NCBI RefSeq assembly: GCF_019925205.1
Contig: NC_083560.1
Location: forward strand, 70,693,266-70,757,265
Source: Metopolophium dirhodum
Lineage: Eukaryota; Arthropoda; Insecta; Hemiptera; Aphididae
Direction: 5' to 3'
DNA length: 64,000 nucleotides
The position numbers and the translations under genes were made by a program. Positions 26,581 to 40,400 of this stretch are shown in pieces. Within the stretch, counting starts at the first letter, position 1; each line of letters starts with the position of its first letter. Under the pieces are notes generated by a model. That model searched no databases. It was not told the origin of the DNA and saw nothing but the letters and a program-made list of their open reading frames with translations.

Positions 26581-27053
26581 GAATGTAGGTAAACATGGAC
26601 ACAATATTAATTTGACATGTAAAATATATATTATTATTTTAGGTTTAGGGGGTCAGGTATGCCCCACCCACCGTATCACTGTCACACACTCACACCTACT
26701 CGTATATTATTTATTGAACAATTAACGGCTTCAAAATCATTAGATTGATTTTATTTCATTTTTACAAGGACAATTTGGCACCTACCTGTCTGGCTATCTA
26801 CTATACACCGGTGTCGAATAAATAATTTTAAATTTTTGCAGTGGCCTGCACTTTTTATGTATGTCGTATTAGTAATATAGGTAATATGTGAATCCTGTGA
26901 CCTACAGTAAATAACTGCTGAAATAGGCATTATATCATATTAGGCAGGTAAACAAATGTTTCAGTATTTGGGTGTGTACATCGCATGACGTATATTATTA
27001 TTACAGACTACAGTTATGAAACAATATTATTATTGTAACACATTTTTTGTACA
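26581..27053. other. AT-rich spacer, no gene seen
   Basis: No ORF, inverted ends or RNA-like structure was noted. Confidence 0.3.
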
Positions 27054-27600
27054 TTATGACGCATAGACTCTGTTTACACAACGACCTTCGGACGTGTCTC
27101 TCTGTAAAGGCCTAAAGTAAAGAGTATATACATTTTTATACCTTTTTCGTTCACCACCCGACACCCCGTCACCGCAAATGCGCGCTCCTTGCTCTATCGT
27201 AAATATTTCGCGAATAAAACTCTCTCGCACTTTCTCTCTCTCTCTCACGCGTGCACACCCGCTCTCCCATGTTTCCGACTCGGTCTCTCCCCTTGGACCC
27301 ACCACACGCCCCACCAACACCGCCTTTGTCGCTGTCCGCGTCTTTCTCACTCAATCATCGCTGCCTTGTATATACTAATCTATGGCTGCCTTTTACACAG
27401 TACACGCGCCGACGCCCGCGCCTTACCCACTCCGTGACCCATCAACTATTAGACGATAAACGCGTCCGAGGGTTTTTTTTTAATATTATTATATTTTCAC
27501 TATCAACATTATTTGATTTGTCAAAATTGTAAAAACCATCGATCGCGTTTCATTGTCGAAAACGTAAAACAATAATAATAGCATTGTTGGCGTTTCGTGC
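27054..27600 (+). promoter_or_regulatory. GC/CpG-rich, CT-repeat-bearing block, candidate promoter
   Basis: The base composition changes sharply from AT-rich to CT- and CpG-rich. A CT dinucleotide tract (TCTCTCTCTCTC, about 27232-27246) is followed by a C-rich segment to about 27440. Pyrimidine (GAGA-type) tracts with CpG-rich DNA are common around insect promoters. All overlapping open frames on both strands here (27054-27532) arise from simple composition. Direction is inferred only from the splice donor further right. Confidence 0.35.
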
Positions 27601-28051
27601 GGGCACGCAAATGAATCGAACAATAAGAGCGCCGCCGCCGCTAAGTACAGCTACAAAAACAGCAGGAACGCCAGCTACAGCCAACAGCGGCATCAGTGGC
27701 AATAGCTGTCGTGGTAGTACTCGCGGTAGACAGTAGTTGGACCAACGTCAGCGCACCAGTCGGTCCGTCGTCGTCCGGTTTGCGCTTCACGTCCACACGT
27801 CCGCCACCGCAATCTCAGATAACGCACGACGGCGACGCCGTTCACCGCTATCGGCATCTACTCTACAGTGTGGTGCATGCTATTGCGCTGCTCAATCGCA
27901 ATCCGTTTCAGACGCTAGTCGCTACTACTGCTGCTGTGGCGTGCTATCGTGCTCGTCGTTCGCCTACTCGGTCGTGTGTCGATACAGTACCACGTAAAAT
28001 TTCAAGTTTCGTGACCACTGCTATAATATTGCTCGCGACTAAGTTTACGAT
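27601..28051 (+). other. Candidate 5' non-coding first exon ending in a splice donor
   Basis: This GC-rich, trinucleotide-rich segment contains GCCGCCGCCGC-type words and ends at GTGAGTTTC (donor GT at 28052-28053), after which the sequence returns to AT-rich. An open frame runs through it (27696-28055, +), but its protein is compositionally biased, has no recognisable domain, and may be chance. The next plus-strand gene is the PQ-loop gene whose first coding exon starts at 34775, behind an acceptor-like TATTCAATAG (34708-34717). A 5' UTR intron of about 6.7 kb would fit, but this link is inference. Confidence 0.3.
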
Positions 28052-31000
28052 GTGAGTTTCTTGGTCCGCACAACGGCTACTCGGGCAACGTCGTCGTCGT
28101 CACAATGCCTTGAAATCTAGGTAACTATCCAACCCGTGTTGTTGTGTATCCCCATACATCTATAAATTGTGTACCCATGACTTGCGATGACTATCTATCG
28201 TGGGTCTGTTAGAACGTACACCGTTCGACCACCCGAACGCTGTCCTTGGTGGTCGGTGTAACGACATCAGCTGATGTACCTACTTAATATTAATCAAACA
28301 TTCTAAATGAATGTTTATCTTATATTACTAGGAATTTGAGAGCTAAAAAAAAAATAGTTACTTTCCTTTTAAGTAAGAATTCAAATAGGTAGCGTTCAGT
28401 GTTAATGGAGATAGATGTACCTGCCTACATACCTAACTCCTATAAATTAAGTCTCCTTTAAATTCTATAGATCTAAAAGAAAAGCATTTTACACTTCTGT
28501 GTAGGTGCCTTCAATTTAATTTCAAATTTTAGTCTGTTTTGAAAATTAAGATTTATTTGCACTCAACTATGTAGATATCATATAGACCTTAATTACTTTA
28601 ATTACATACCTATATCTACTTTAGTGTAAGTTTGGTACGTATACAATATCTATGTTTCTGCTATTAAACTGCTATTGATAAGAATAAATTGTTTATAATA
28701 TGTAGATTTTAGGTACACTATGCAGAATGAATTAAATAAGTAAATAATATGTTAATGATCTACAATAGAACACTGCAAAAAAAAAAACTTCTCAAATAGG
28801 TAGTTAAATCTTATATTTAATAATTAACTCAAAAACTTAAATTTAAATAAAAATACAAGGGGGTATTATAATAGTGTAAAATCATTTGTTTATTTATTTC
28901 AATAATTATTTCAAATGTATTAGTTATAATAATTTATTAGGTACCATACTATTCAGTTTTAATTTCAATAAAATTTACTAACTTCATTATTATTTATTAG
29001 GTACATATTAAACTTATTTTAACTATAAAATTAACTCTTTTTTTTTTAATTTAATAATTTTTTTTTCTTAAAATGTTTATACCATTACTGTTATTTCTTT
29101 TTAAATTCTTGTAAAATCTATTATTTGTTGGAAATAATCAATGGTTTGGAGTAAATATCTCATATTTCATATTTAAATAATTTTATTGTGAATAAATAAT
29201 ACTAATTGTATCGATTACCTAGTACAGTTTTATCAAAACTAATAATTATATTCAATATAAATTTAAATTACTCCTTCAAAAATGAAATTACGATTAATAA
29301 ATTCATAAGAATTAAATTAGATTATAAATACATATTTTAATATTTGAGAAAAACCATTGAATTCAAATTTGAATTTGATTGAAAACATATTATTATTGTT
29401 GATAAAATATTGTTCCTAAAATCTATCCGCCTAATTATATACTACCCATATTATACTAACTAAACAATAGGTACAACATTTTGTTAACACCTTATATATT
29501 TTATTTAATATAAAATGCTGTTAACTACCTTTTATTTAATACTTTACTATTAACTACATATCTCTGTAATTACCTATCTATTAGTGACCCAACTAGGATT
29601 TATTTTTGTATGGTTATTTAGAGTACAAACTTATATTATAAGCCATATTCAAATATTCAAAAATAATATACGATATACAAAGACATTTTGTAATAGCTCA
29701 TTCATACATGTATGCACATTATGAAATATCGTTATATAGATTTAACAACTAAACAACAGTCATTTGTCAGATATCATCACATTGTATTGTGTAACTCAAA
29801 AATTGATAATTTGTATTTAAAAAAAAAACATTTTATGGAGGGTTACAAACCGCCCACTGGTTGCTCCATAGCCTAGAATTATTAGCTTATTAATATAATT
29901 TTTTAAACAGAATTATAATATATTTTTTTATTAATTAAACCCACAACAGTCCATTGTGTGACTAGATAGGATTACATAGTTGTGTTAATACTTGTACGAT
30001 AAATGTATTATTATGTACTTATGGTTTATATATATTGTGTAATATATACAACTTTGTTTGATGGTTAAACACATAAGTATCTGTAAACAAATTTAATGAG
30101 ACTTATTTTACTTAAACAAAAAGATAAGGTAACAGTGATTTTTATGAATATTTGTTGTATGTAATAAGAACTATAAGTGATTTGTATGAACTCGTAAAGA
30201 TAACAATTTTTAAAACTATGATGATGGGTGAACCATTTACTATGCATTTTATACCTAATAATACCTTGGTAATAATCCAAAAAATTAAATAACTCCAATA
30301 CTCCTATATTTTTTTTTCATTTGTAAATTTGTTATTAAATTTGAATTCAAAATTAAATGTTATACCTAACTAATCAAATATTAATTTTAAATTGAGTTTA
30401 TAATATACTGTGAGTACTAAGCAATCAAATAGGTAGTAATCTGAGGAAAAATAATTATTAAATAAATAAATTAAAACAATTATATTGTATAAATAGTAAT
30501 GTTTTTTGTATTAAGACTTACCCAAGTAGACTAAACAATTTGTATAGTAATAAACAATAAACAGTAAAAACAGTAAACCACAAATTAATTTTCTAAGGTT
30601 ATTAATTAAAAAAATTAAAATGTATATTTTATATACATTATAATATATAAAATATATAATTATTTTAATATATAAATGTAAATTAATGCAAAAAAAATAC
30701 AAATATAAATATTTGATTAAGTCTATTACATAAATGCAAGTTGGGTCAACTTTCTAGAGGCTACTACAGCACATCAACACGTAATGAATAATATAATAAT
30801 AATATATTGATTATTTTTCGTGTTGATTTTGTTGTGTTTCATATTTGGGTATTAAAAATTAATTTCTTAAGGTACCTTTACTGTAGGAATATCTTATATC
30901 TCTATATTAAAGAGATGCATGAAACATTTTGAGATTTTTCTACTATCAAAAATAATTGTCAACCAAATTAAAAAGCAAAAACACATCAATACATTATGTT

Positions 31001-34000
31001 ATAGTGACAAGTAACAATTGTTACCATCGATATACACCCGGACAAACATATTTGAACCCAAACATGGTGTGCCTGCGCTATAAAGACTGACTATAACGAA
31101 AAATCTAGTATATTTGACTATATACCTCTTCGTAATTCGATTCACAATAATTTTGTTTTTCTATTGTTGATTTACTTACTAGTAATTACTATTGTCTCAA
31201 TTATTCACAACCCTGACTATGTACTAATATGTATTTTATAGTTTTGTTACTGTTCTAGTGTTAATTAATAAAATTTGCTAGTTTGTAGAAGAAGATATTG
31301 AAGATTTATTCTTACTCTAATAAATTCAGTTCTGACTTCTGATAACCATAGGCTGTAAAAGGTTCTATAACTGGATAGTCTTTCTTTTTGTTTTTTTAAT
31401 TTAGATATTAATTTAATTTGTATTCAAAAATTAGTAATTACATAATTATTATAAATATATTAATAATTACAATAAAAAGTTAATTATCACATGAATAAAT
31501 TATTAAAAATTAAAGAATTAGTTTTAATTAATATTTTAAATATAATTCAGTATAAATTTCATTCCCAAATCAATTGTTAACGACTCATAAATTATGAGCT
31601 TTAAAGTTAAATGTCAATAATGAATAAATATATACATACATAATTTCTTAATTATATTACATAAAAATAAAATAATGTACCTACTTGCTTTAAGTGACCT
31701 TGAAAGTTGAAATTTTACTATTGTGTGATGTTGATTTTTTTCTATCTGCTGGTGCTATATGATATTCCAAGGTTTCTGGAAAAAATATTAAATTTTTACT
31801 AAACCAAAACCTTACTTCATTCTGAAATCTTAATCCAAAATTAGGATAAGTATTTTTTTTTAAGTACCAAAAACGTCTTTGCTTAAATTAAAAATAAATC
31901 ACTTCAAAGCAGTTTTAGGACAAAACTTTTTATCAAAATTAAAGAGAAAAATAATTTTGTATTTTGAAAACCTAGCTTTTTATTTTAAAAGTGAATTACT
32001 TATAGGTAAGGCTGAAAAACTGTAACTTCTAAAGAATATATTGAGACTGAAATTTGGAATACCCAATAAAATATATTGTTTCAATTTAATTATACAACTT
32101 AATATTGTACTTATATAACTAAAAATACACTAGTTTTAAATATAAATTCAAGTTGGGTATTATATTTTAATCTTTTCATTCATTTTTTTAGAGTGTATTT
32201 AAGTAGAAATATGTGAACAAGATCTTTATAGATGGTCAGGTTAGAGACAAAGAGCAAAGTATATGTAATCTTGTAATGATGTGTAATATTTCGGAACGCT
32301 TGAACTTTGTGCTTAAAATTGATTTTTTAGCACATCCTCAAAGTTGAAACCCCTATTAATGAATTAATATAAATTTTTTTTATAATTTGCTGTTATTTGA
32401 GATATAATCATATAAATTATATTTTTTATTTAATATATTATAAAATTACTTCAAAAGAAAATCTTGTCAATATTTTTTAAACAATTGACTGTGGTTAATA
32501 CTTTTTCATTATTTTTTAAATTTTTATATCTTAAACAATGCTTCCCAAGCAAAAATGTGTTTTAATATCATAAAAAAATAAATAACTAATTTTTATTTAG
32601 AATTTTTTGTAATTTTAGGACATTTTTAATTAAACTATTCAAAACAAATTTATTTTATGATTTATATTGAATTTTACATTCAAATTATTTCAATTCAATT
32701 TTAAAACTATTTATTTTACAAAATAAAACTTTTTCGTAAAAATGGTATTATATTATTCATTTTTTGTATATTACTACCTATTTAATGTAAAGAGTATTGA
32801 TTTATAAAATAAAATGAATAATTTTTTTGTTTTTTGGTATATTGACTTTTTTGTAGAATATTTTTAAAAAATACTGAGTAATTATTCAATGTTTTTTAGA
32901 TCACCATCTTCCTTACCTATCATAAATTCACTATAAATCACAATAGGTTTCACAAAGATTTTTACATTTATTTTAATCAAAAGGCTAATAGTTTCTTGCT
33001 AATAATACAATAAAATTATAAGAATACTTATCTGGTATGTTATATTCAGAAATTAACTAAAGAGTTTATAATTTTTTTTTGAACATTGTTATTATTATAA
33101 CAGTTAATAAAAATAATTTATATGCCTGAATATAAGAATATTTATTAATATTTTTTTAATTTATTTTTTTTTGTAATAAATTATTTTAGTACCTATGTTT
33201 AGTGCTCTATAGGATTTAGTTGGTTGTGTTCTTATTTCTATTTAGTTGATCAGGTAACACAAAACATCAATCACAGATTGTTAATTAATTTTCACAGATT
33301 GACTATTAAAACTATTAAATTTACTCCTTAATATTTTCTCAGCACAATATTGACTAATATTTTGTCCTTGTATTTAATTGACTAGTATTTTATTAATTAT
33401 CGAGTTTGATCATTTTTCAACCAGTATAATACTTTGTATATATTATATAGTTTAAACAATATTTTCAAGGATAGTTTTTTATAAACTATATTAAACAAAC
33501 AACGGTTTTTGTAATAATTTTAAATCAACTGTTTGATTTGGGTTTTAAAAATGTTTTTGATTTTTTCCTTTATTAAATATATTTGTCTTCTTAATTTTCC
33601 CCTGAATAACTTGATTGTGAATAATGAAGTTAATATTCATATACTTACTGTAATGTAAATTATATGTAATTGCATTATTAATCTATGATACAATTTTATC
33701 TTAACTATATGACTAGTAATTTGTCAATATATATTTTTCTGATTGTTTTGCTAAAACACATTGTACTAGTTGTCATTATTAAATGTATTCTGTATTTTTC
33801 AATACTAAAATTAATAATTAAAAGTGAATCATCTAAGTATATATTTAAATCAGTCTTAATAATATAGTATATTCATCTTTTATTATTTATACAATGCATA
33901 TGTATGCATAAATATAAAATTAACACTATGTTATAATATGACAAGTGGTACAATTATCAAGCTTCCATAGTTTCTTCTATTAAAATATTTTCTACTTGAT

Positions 34001-34314
34001 TTTCTAAGAAAGATCTGTGTCTATGAGACTATAAATATTTAATAGTAAATTCTAAAAATTTGAATTATTAATTGCATTAGGCATAACCAGATTATTCAGA
34101 TCATTCCATAGTTAAGTAGAAAATCAAACAGCAAGTTCTTAAGCATTTTAATGAGTGTCTGTTATTTTGTCCGTATTATAAAATAATTATGTGTTTTTAG
34201 TAATGTGAAAGAGTTTTACATTATTTTAAATTGTGAACACAATGTAGGTATTTCTTAGTTTAACAAATTATTTAAATTTATTCTTAAGTTTAATACAAAT
34301 CTTAAGAAACTGTG
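28052..34314. other. AT-rich sequence, possibly a long first intron
   Basis: About 6.2 kb without a credible ORF. The open frames at 30065-30298, 30511-30702 and 33685-33867 are Ile/Tyr/Phe/Leu-rich products of AT-rich DNA. No repeat with paired ends was recognised. If the GC-rich block ending at 28051 is the first exon of the PQ-loop gene, this is its first intron; otherwise it is intergenic. Confidence 0.35.
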
Positions 34315-34661
34315 TTAAAAGGATATCACTACCTACTATTTGTTTTCTTTTTTTGACTCACGCAAATAGCAAATTTATGTTCAGTAAAACCAACCTTGTG
34401 ATATAAGCATTAGTATTAGAGTGAATTGACCTATTTTCAAATATACAGTTAAGAACAAATATAATTTTTTATCTGTGCCTGTACATTAAATTGTTTACAA
34501 TATTTAAATTTTAAATCTATTTTTCATACTTTAAATTTGATAATAGGTTGATTCTCTCTTGGTTCTAGCTTCAAAAAACTAGGATGGTTCTGCAGAATGC
34601 AAATTTGCTATGTTGCATGTGCGTCAGAAGAAAAACAAATAATGCGATGATATCCTCTTAA
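34315..34661. mobile_element. Foldback MITE (TTAAGAGGA family) just upstream of the PQ-loop gene
   Basis: The left end TTAAAAGGATATC and right end GATATCCTCTTAA are inverted (12 of 13). Inside, 'AGCAAATTTATGTTCAG' near 34369 is mirrored by 'CTGCAGAATGCAAATTTGCT' near 34590, and 'GAGTGAATTGACC' near 34421 by 'GGTTGATTCTC' near 34547. This is the layout of the element at 1487-1927, in a more decayed copy. It ends 114 bp before the gene's ATG, so it may lie in the promoter, 5' UTR or a 5' UTR intron. Confidence 0.6.
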
Positions 34662-34774
34662 TATTATATACTTCGAAAAATCTTAATTTTATCACTAATA
34701 ATTAATTGTATTCAATAGTATGGAAATCCTCAAGGTGAATTCCAAATATAAAGTGAATAATTTGACCCATCAAT

Positions 34775-36838
34775 ATGGAACCAGTTGTGGAAGAAGTAAG
34801 AGACATTACCATTCGAAAAGTAACACGATGGTGTTGTTCAACAATCATGGTATTTGGAGGAGTAGTTCCATACATTCCACAATATCGAGAAATATACATC
34901 AAACAAGATGCGGAAGGCTTCTCAATGTATGTATGCCTTGCACTTTTAGTTGCGAACACTTTGAGAATATTATTTTGGTAAGTGTTAATTGCTTAGTAAT
35001 TATTTGAAAACATTTATTTAAAATTATATAACTTAATTATAGGTTTGGTAAACGTTATGAGCTTCCATTACTATTCCAAAGTATTGTTATGAATATTATG
35101 ATGTTACTTATGATACACTTGTGTGTAAAAGTTCGCAACAAAACACAGTTAATCAGAGGACCAGACAGATATTTTACTGGTATACTTTGTATAATATGTT
35201 TTTAGCCTTTTTCATTTTTTTATAAATTATTTGATATTCAGATAAAGTAATTAATTATTTTTATAATTCTTTATAGATTTTGACTGGCATTACTTTTGGC
35301 AATGGACAGACTTTCAATCTTATATAGATTTTTTAATCGCTATGAGTATTTGTCTTTCCATTATAACATTCATATTTCTGCATAATGTTATATTCATTGA
35401 AATAATCGGATTTCTTGCTCTCCTAACTGAAGCCATGTTGGGTGTTCCTCAACTAGTCAAAAACTTAAGAAATCGTTCTACGGAAGGAATGAGGTATTTA
35501 TTAATATTTAGATTTAAATTATGACATTCTATTTTCTCACTTTGTGTACCTACTTAATAAAAGTATTAAATTAAAATTATTACAGATGCCTATAGTAAAA
35601 ATGATTTTTATTTTTAAATTATGAAACACTTATCTCTTATCTTGCTATAAGGAGATCTCAAAATTCTTATAATCTAAGGTGTTGTATGAATTTAGGTACC
35701 TAAATATTTATTATTTCAATCAATATAATAAAGGCTTTAAAAATATTTTAATTGTCATCCATATAATATAGTTCTCATAATTATTAGCATAGGAAAACTA
35801 TAAGTTAATTAAATTATTTTAATTTGATCCATGAAGATTTAAACTAAGGATACTGCACTTTCAAATAAAATGCCACTTATATCTGTTTGTGAAAAAAGGA
35901 TTGCAAACTACCACTAGGTATACTCCAGTCACATATCACATTATAAATTACATTACACATTAATAGTATATTATTTAATGTATTTTGGGCATTGCAAATA
36001 ATGTGTCTTAAAAATAGTTTTTATAATCAAATATAGTAATATCACAAAAAAATTCATTAATTTTGTTTGATTATTCAAAAAGATAAATAAATTATAATAA
36101 TTTCCATTACAGTATTATATATTATTATATTATATTATATTATTACTGTATACTGTTGACCATTTTAATGTAATAAATATTTGTTTTTTGTAATCATGAC
36201 AATAGTACAATAATATTTTGAACAACATCATTATTAACTATAAAAATAAACTCCCATTTGTGTAATGCAATTTATCTCCAGGCTTATTGAATCTTATTTC
36301 ATACAGACCGATATGTACTTACACAATTTTTATTAACCGATATGGAAGTTCCTTAGTTTTCATCTTCATGGTCGACTTTAGCTAGGTAATGTATTAGTAT
36401 TTTATTTTTGAATTCTATTAAAACTAGAAAACCTGAATCTCATTTTGAATAGCCAATTAAACTAATTCCCATCTTCAATTGTATTAATATAGAATATTTA
36501 TAAATTATAATAGGTATATTATTCTTATAGAATATATTATTATAGAGGTGTAATTATTAAAACCAAATAATATTATATTATACATTTTATATATTTCATA
36601 TATATTTGTTAATGGCCAAGAATCTTAGAAATAACTTCAAGTTTTGTTTAATAGTGTTACAATGGTGTTACTTTGGACAACTGGAGATGCATTTAAGACA
36701 TGTTACTTTGTAAGTCGAAAAGCGCCTCTACAATTCTGGATGTGTGGTACACTTCAGGTTATGATAGATCTGACAATACTTGGTCAAGTAGTCTGGTACC
36801 GTAATGAACCACCCTATAAAATTCCTCGAATAGACTGA
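34775..36838 (+). CDS. SLC66A2: PQ-loop repeat membrane protein, SLC66A2/PQLC1-like
   Basis: Four exons, 34775-34977, 35043-35179, 35277-35493 and 36655-36838, have GT..AG borders (introns of 65, 97 and 1161 bp). They join in frame to 246 residues, slightly shorter than the human protein. Two PQ-loop motifs are visible, VPYIPQY (Pro35-Gln36) and LGVPQLV (Pro171-Gln172), the second followed by the conserved NRSTEGMS stretch and by WTTGDAFKT. Hydrophobic stretches near residues 19-34, 52-68, 74-93, 130-148, 150-168, 187-205 and 211-233 fit seven membrane spans. The family acts in endosome/Golgi membranes and is linked to phospholipid scrambling against P4-ATPase flippases; that role is from family knowledge. 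The start ATG follows directly on AT-rich DNA; an out-of-frame upstream ATG lies at 34720. The large third intron splits the protein just after STEGM. The gene looks intact. Confidence 0.93.
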
Positions 36839-39800
36839 TGTGTAAATTAAATATCTCGATATAATATTTTTTAAATTGTCCAAGCTAAGATTGTTATTAT
36901 CATTGTTAGATCTTCTAATCTCAAATTAGACGTTGATTGTAGTTTGTTAATGTTTGTTTATTTAGTGAATTTTATTTATTTATTTATTTAATTTTACTGT
37001 ATCAGTTAGTTGATCATCAATATTTTATTAAACTTTATTAAATGCATCAATCTCCATCAATTGTATTTGCTATAGACTGTTAAAAATAAGAATATATTAT
37101 TAAAAATATTTGTATGATTCGATTTTATGAGAATTTCTCAACCAATAATTTGTTGCACAAATGTAATTGAAACAACATATATATCACCACATGTTATTTT
37201 ATAGATTTTAGAGCATGTACCTTCAAAATAGTTATTGTTAAATAGACAGAAATTTGTATTGTGCCTACACTGAGTAAACTAGAGACTAGATCAATATATA
37301 TTTTGTTGTGTTTAGGGCCCATTACTCGGTCACATTCTTGACTTTACTACCCTATAAAATATTAGTATATCAATTTATTAGTTACTGTAAATAATTTGTT
37401 GATACTTTATATTGTTTCTATGTTATTATTTACTTCCTTATATTATATGATATATAATTGTTAAAACAAAAAAAAAATAACAAATGACAGATTTTTTCAA
37501 TTGTACTTCTCCGTCTTTGAATAATCTTTTTGTATAAAAATAATTAGTCATACTCTGTACTCAGCATCTTTTTATATAGTCTTCCAAGTGCACAAATAAA
37601 TTGTAATATTTTAAATAACTATTTAACTATATTTGCATTTAATTTTAATAACATTGATTTGAACATAGATTTCAATAAAAAATATTCATATAACATTTAC
37701 TTAATTCCAATATTCTTACATTATACAACTTAAATTTGTATTATACCTACTTAGGTAATAATATTAAATATAAAAAAAAATCCAAAAAATATTTTTATTT
37801 TATTAATAACTGGTTTAAAAGCAACGAAAGTTACAATATTTGGTTGGACATTTATTTTTAACATCATTCTATGACTTTTGTAAAAAATAAAAAATAAAAT
37901 AGGAATAATAATTGAAAAGTAATAATTTTATGTAGACATTTTGCAAATTAAATTTATTGTATTTGGTAAATTTATTCAAATATTATTAATATTAGTGTTC
38001 ATATAACTTAATAATATTTTAACTTGTAAGGCGGAGAAGTATTTGAACAAAGTTAATCATTAATATAATAATTAATAATATAAAATATGAGAGAATATTA
38101 AATATTTATGCATTTATAATTTATATATTAATGATTAATTGTAATTAATAAGTATTTGTTTATTACAATTTAAAATTTGTGAAACTAATAATATTATAAA
38201 TTATAATCTTAATTAAATAGTTGAGATGTTGGTGCCTGTATTTTAAGTTACTGAGCTATTTTTAAAATACCTATATTTACTATATAGAATACCTATAATG
38301 TCAAACATTTGTGATAGCTTTCGAGTCATTATTAATATTTAAACCTTAAATGTTTTTTGTTTAGTAATGGGTATAAATATTTTATGAAAATAATTTGTAT
38401 ATGTAGTATGTAATTAATTGCTTATTATATATCTAATTGTAATTAAGTCCAAAAATGTATTTAGACATGTCCTTATTTCAGAAATTATGGCGCTTTATTG
38501 CGTGTTATAGTAGATTCACGTTCCTTATGTTTTTCATTACAATATTGACGCACAATACTTTTTTCAATACTTTTGAAAAAAAAACCTCAATTTTTAAACT
38601 ATAACAATTCTGAAATTATGGATATCTCTGAATGCATTTCTGGTAATGTCACAAAATTGAATTATTTGTATATTTTTTTTTTTTTCATCAAACGGCTGTG
38701 TCGTCTTTTAAAGTAATAATAGATTATATTTATAAATTATTAAACAGCCTCCTTTTATTATTCATACAAAATTGTCCTGTTGAACTTGATGCTCGATTAA
38801 TTAGAATTTGTTTTTATTAAAAATTACTTTATTTACTGTTGACTATACTTTTACACTATAATATGTCACATTATTAACTATTTTTTTTGAAATCGGCTGA
38901 TATCTGACCACTAAGTCTTCCCTTATTTTCTCACATGATTACTTTCAAACTGCACATACATTTTTACATTTTATTATTCTCTCTTGGTCACACATTAATT
39001 ATGAACTTTTGTTGTATTTAATTGTATGTTTTATTCAACACTTGAATATCATATATTTCACCATTTAATTATTCAACTTCAAATATTTTGAAATAGTATT
39101 TTAATATTTAAATACTACTATTATTTATTTTTTTTTAAAGTTATTTAATAATAATGCGTTATTACAAATCAGTGTCTCATTGTCCCAAAAGTTTAAATGA
39201 ATCTCATGCTTCATTTTCCAATTTATAACTATTCTCAAAAACATTGTTCCAATTATTCGATTTTAACTTAGCATAATGAAGAATTAGATGTTAATGAAAT
39301 GTGAATTGTAAATTGTATGTTATTTAATTATTAGTACTAATGTTATATTATTGTATTGGAGGCAGTGGCTTCAAACCAAAAATAATAATATATATATTTT
39401 TTTTGTTATTCTCTGCTTAATAGATAAATTTATAATTTTGTATCTTAAATGTACTTTTGATGGTAATTCAAATTTCAAACCCATTAATTATTTAAAATTT
39501 TCTATTGTTTAGGTTTTAATGGTTTCCTTATCAAAATCATTAAAATTTAGGTCAAATTTACTTATAATAATGTGTGTATAATTTGCTTCACAATGCTATA
39601 CTGAATGTGTACAATAGAAACATGTTAAGTAGTATAATATTGTGATTATAATTTAATGGATATTTCTCCAGAAAACTAAACTTCATGACACCAATAAATT
39701 TTTGTTTATAATTAATTATATCAATTATAAAATCATGTAAAAATCTGTATTAAGACTGTCTGTCTTTGGTATTTGCAACAGCTTACAATCGCGTTGAAAC

Positions 39801-40400
39801 GAATTTTTCTATAAACTATTGACATTTGCCCTCATTTTCAGTAGGTAACAATAACAACTAACAAGTAACAACAATATGAATAATAACAAAATCCGTCCTA
39901 TTCTGATTCATGTATAACTGATATTTTCAACAATATCCGCCAGGTCACCATTGACAGGCACTTTAAACCATATTATTACGTTTTGACTTTTGAGTTTTAG
40001 CATAACATTCTGCGAGAAGTATCTAATTCAGCTCGTCATTTTTATTACGTAGGTAACCATATATGTATATATTATTCCGTATACTGTAGTAATTCAATTA
40101 ATGCTGTGGTCCATCTCGCTTTTGAGTCCCTGTTAGAAACCTCTGGTATCTTTTTTTTTAGTAGTTTGATAAGTTGTGGTAACTTGAGTTTCTATGCCAT
40201 TACCTATGCGCTATTTACGAGACACGTCTTGTGTGTTAGGTATATAATAAGTATATACTAAGGTACCTACCCCCGCGATGGAAAAGCAGTAAGCACACGC
40301 TCGTTACAGCAAACCTAATGACATTAGGTTAATGTCCTAATGCATCAATACATCATGTATAACCATATACATTAGATTTCCCTTCTCGGCATCAGTTTCA
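36839..40400. other. 3' UTR of the PQ-loop gene and AT-rich intergenic DNA
   Basis: The 3' UTR must begin at 36839. ATTAAA-type signals occur near 37026-37040 and an AATAAA at about 37595; the true cleavage site cannot be set by eye. Beyond this is AT-rich DNA with no ORF, paired repeat or RNA gene that I can support. Confidence 0.4.

Noticed and set aside
27696..28055. 119-codon open frame in the GC-rich block
   Set aside because: Compositionally biased, overlapped by another open frame, and without any recognisable domain; kept only as a candidate non-coding exon.
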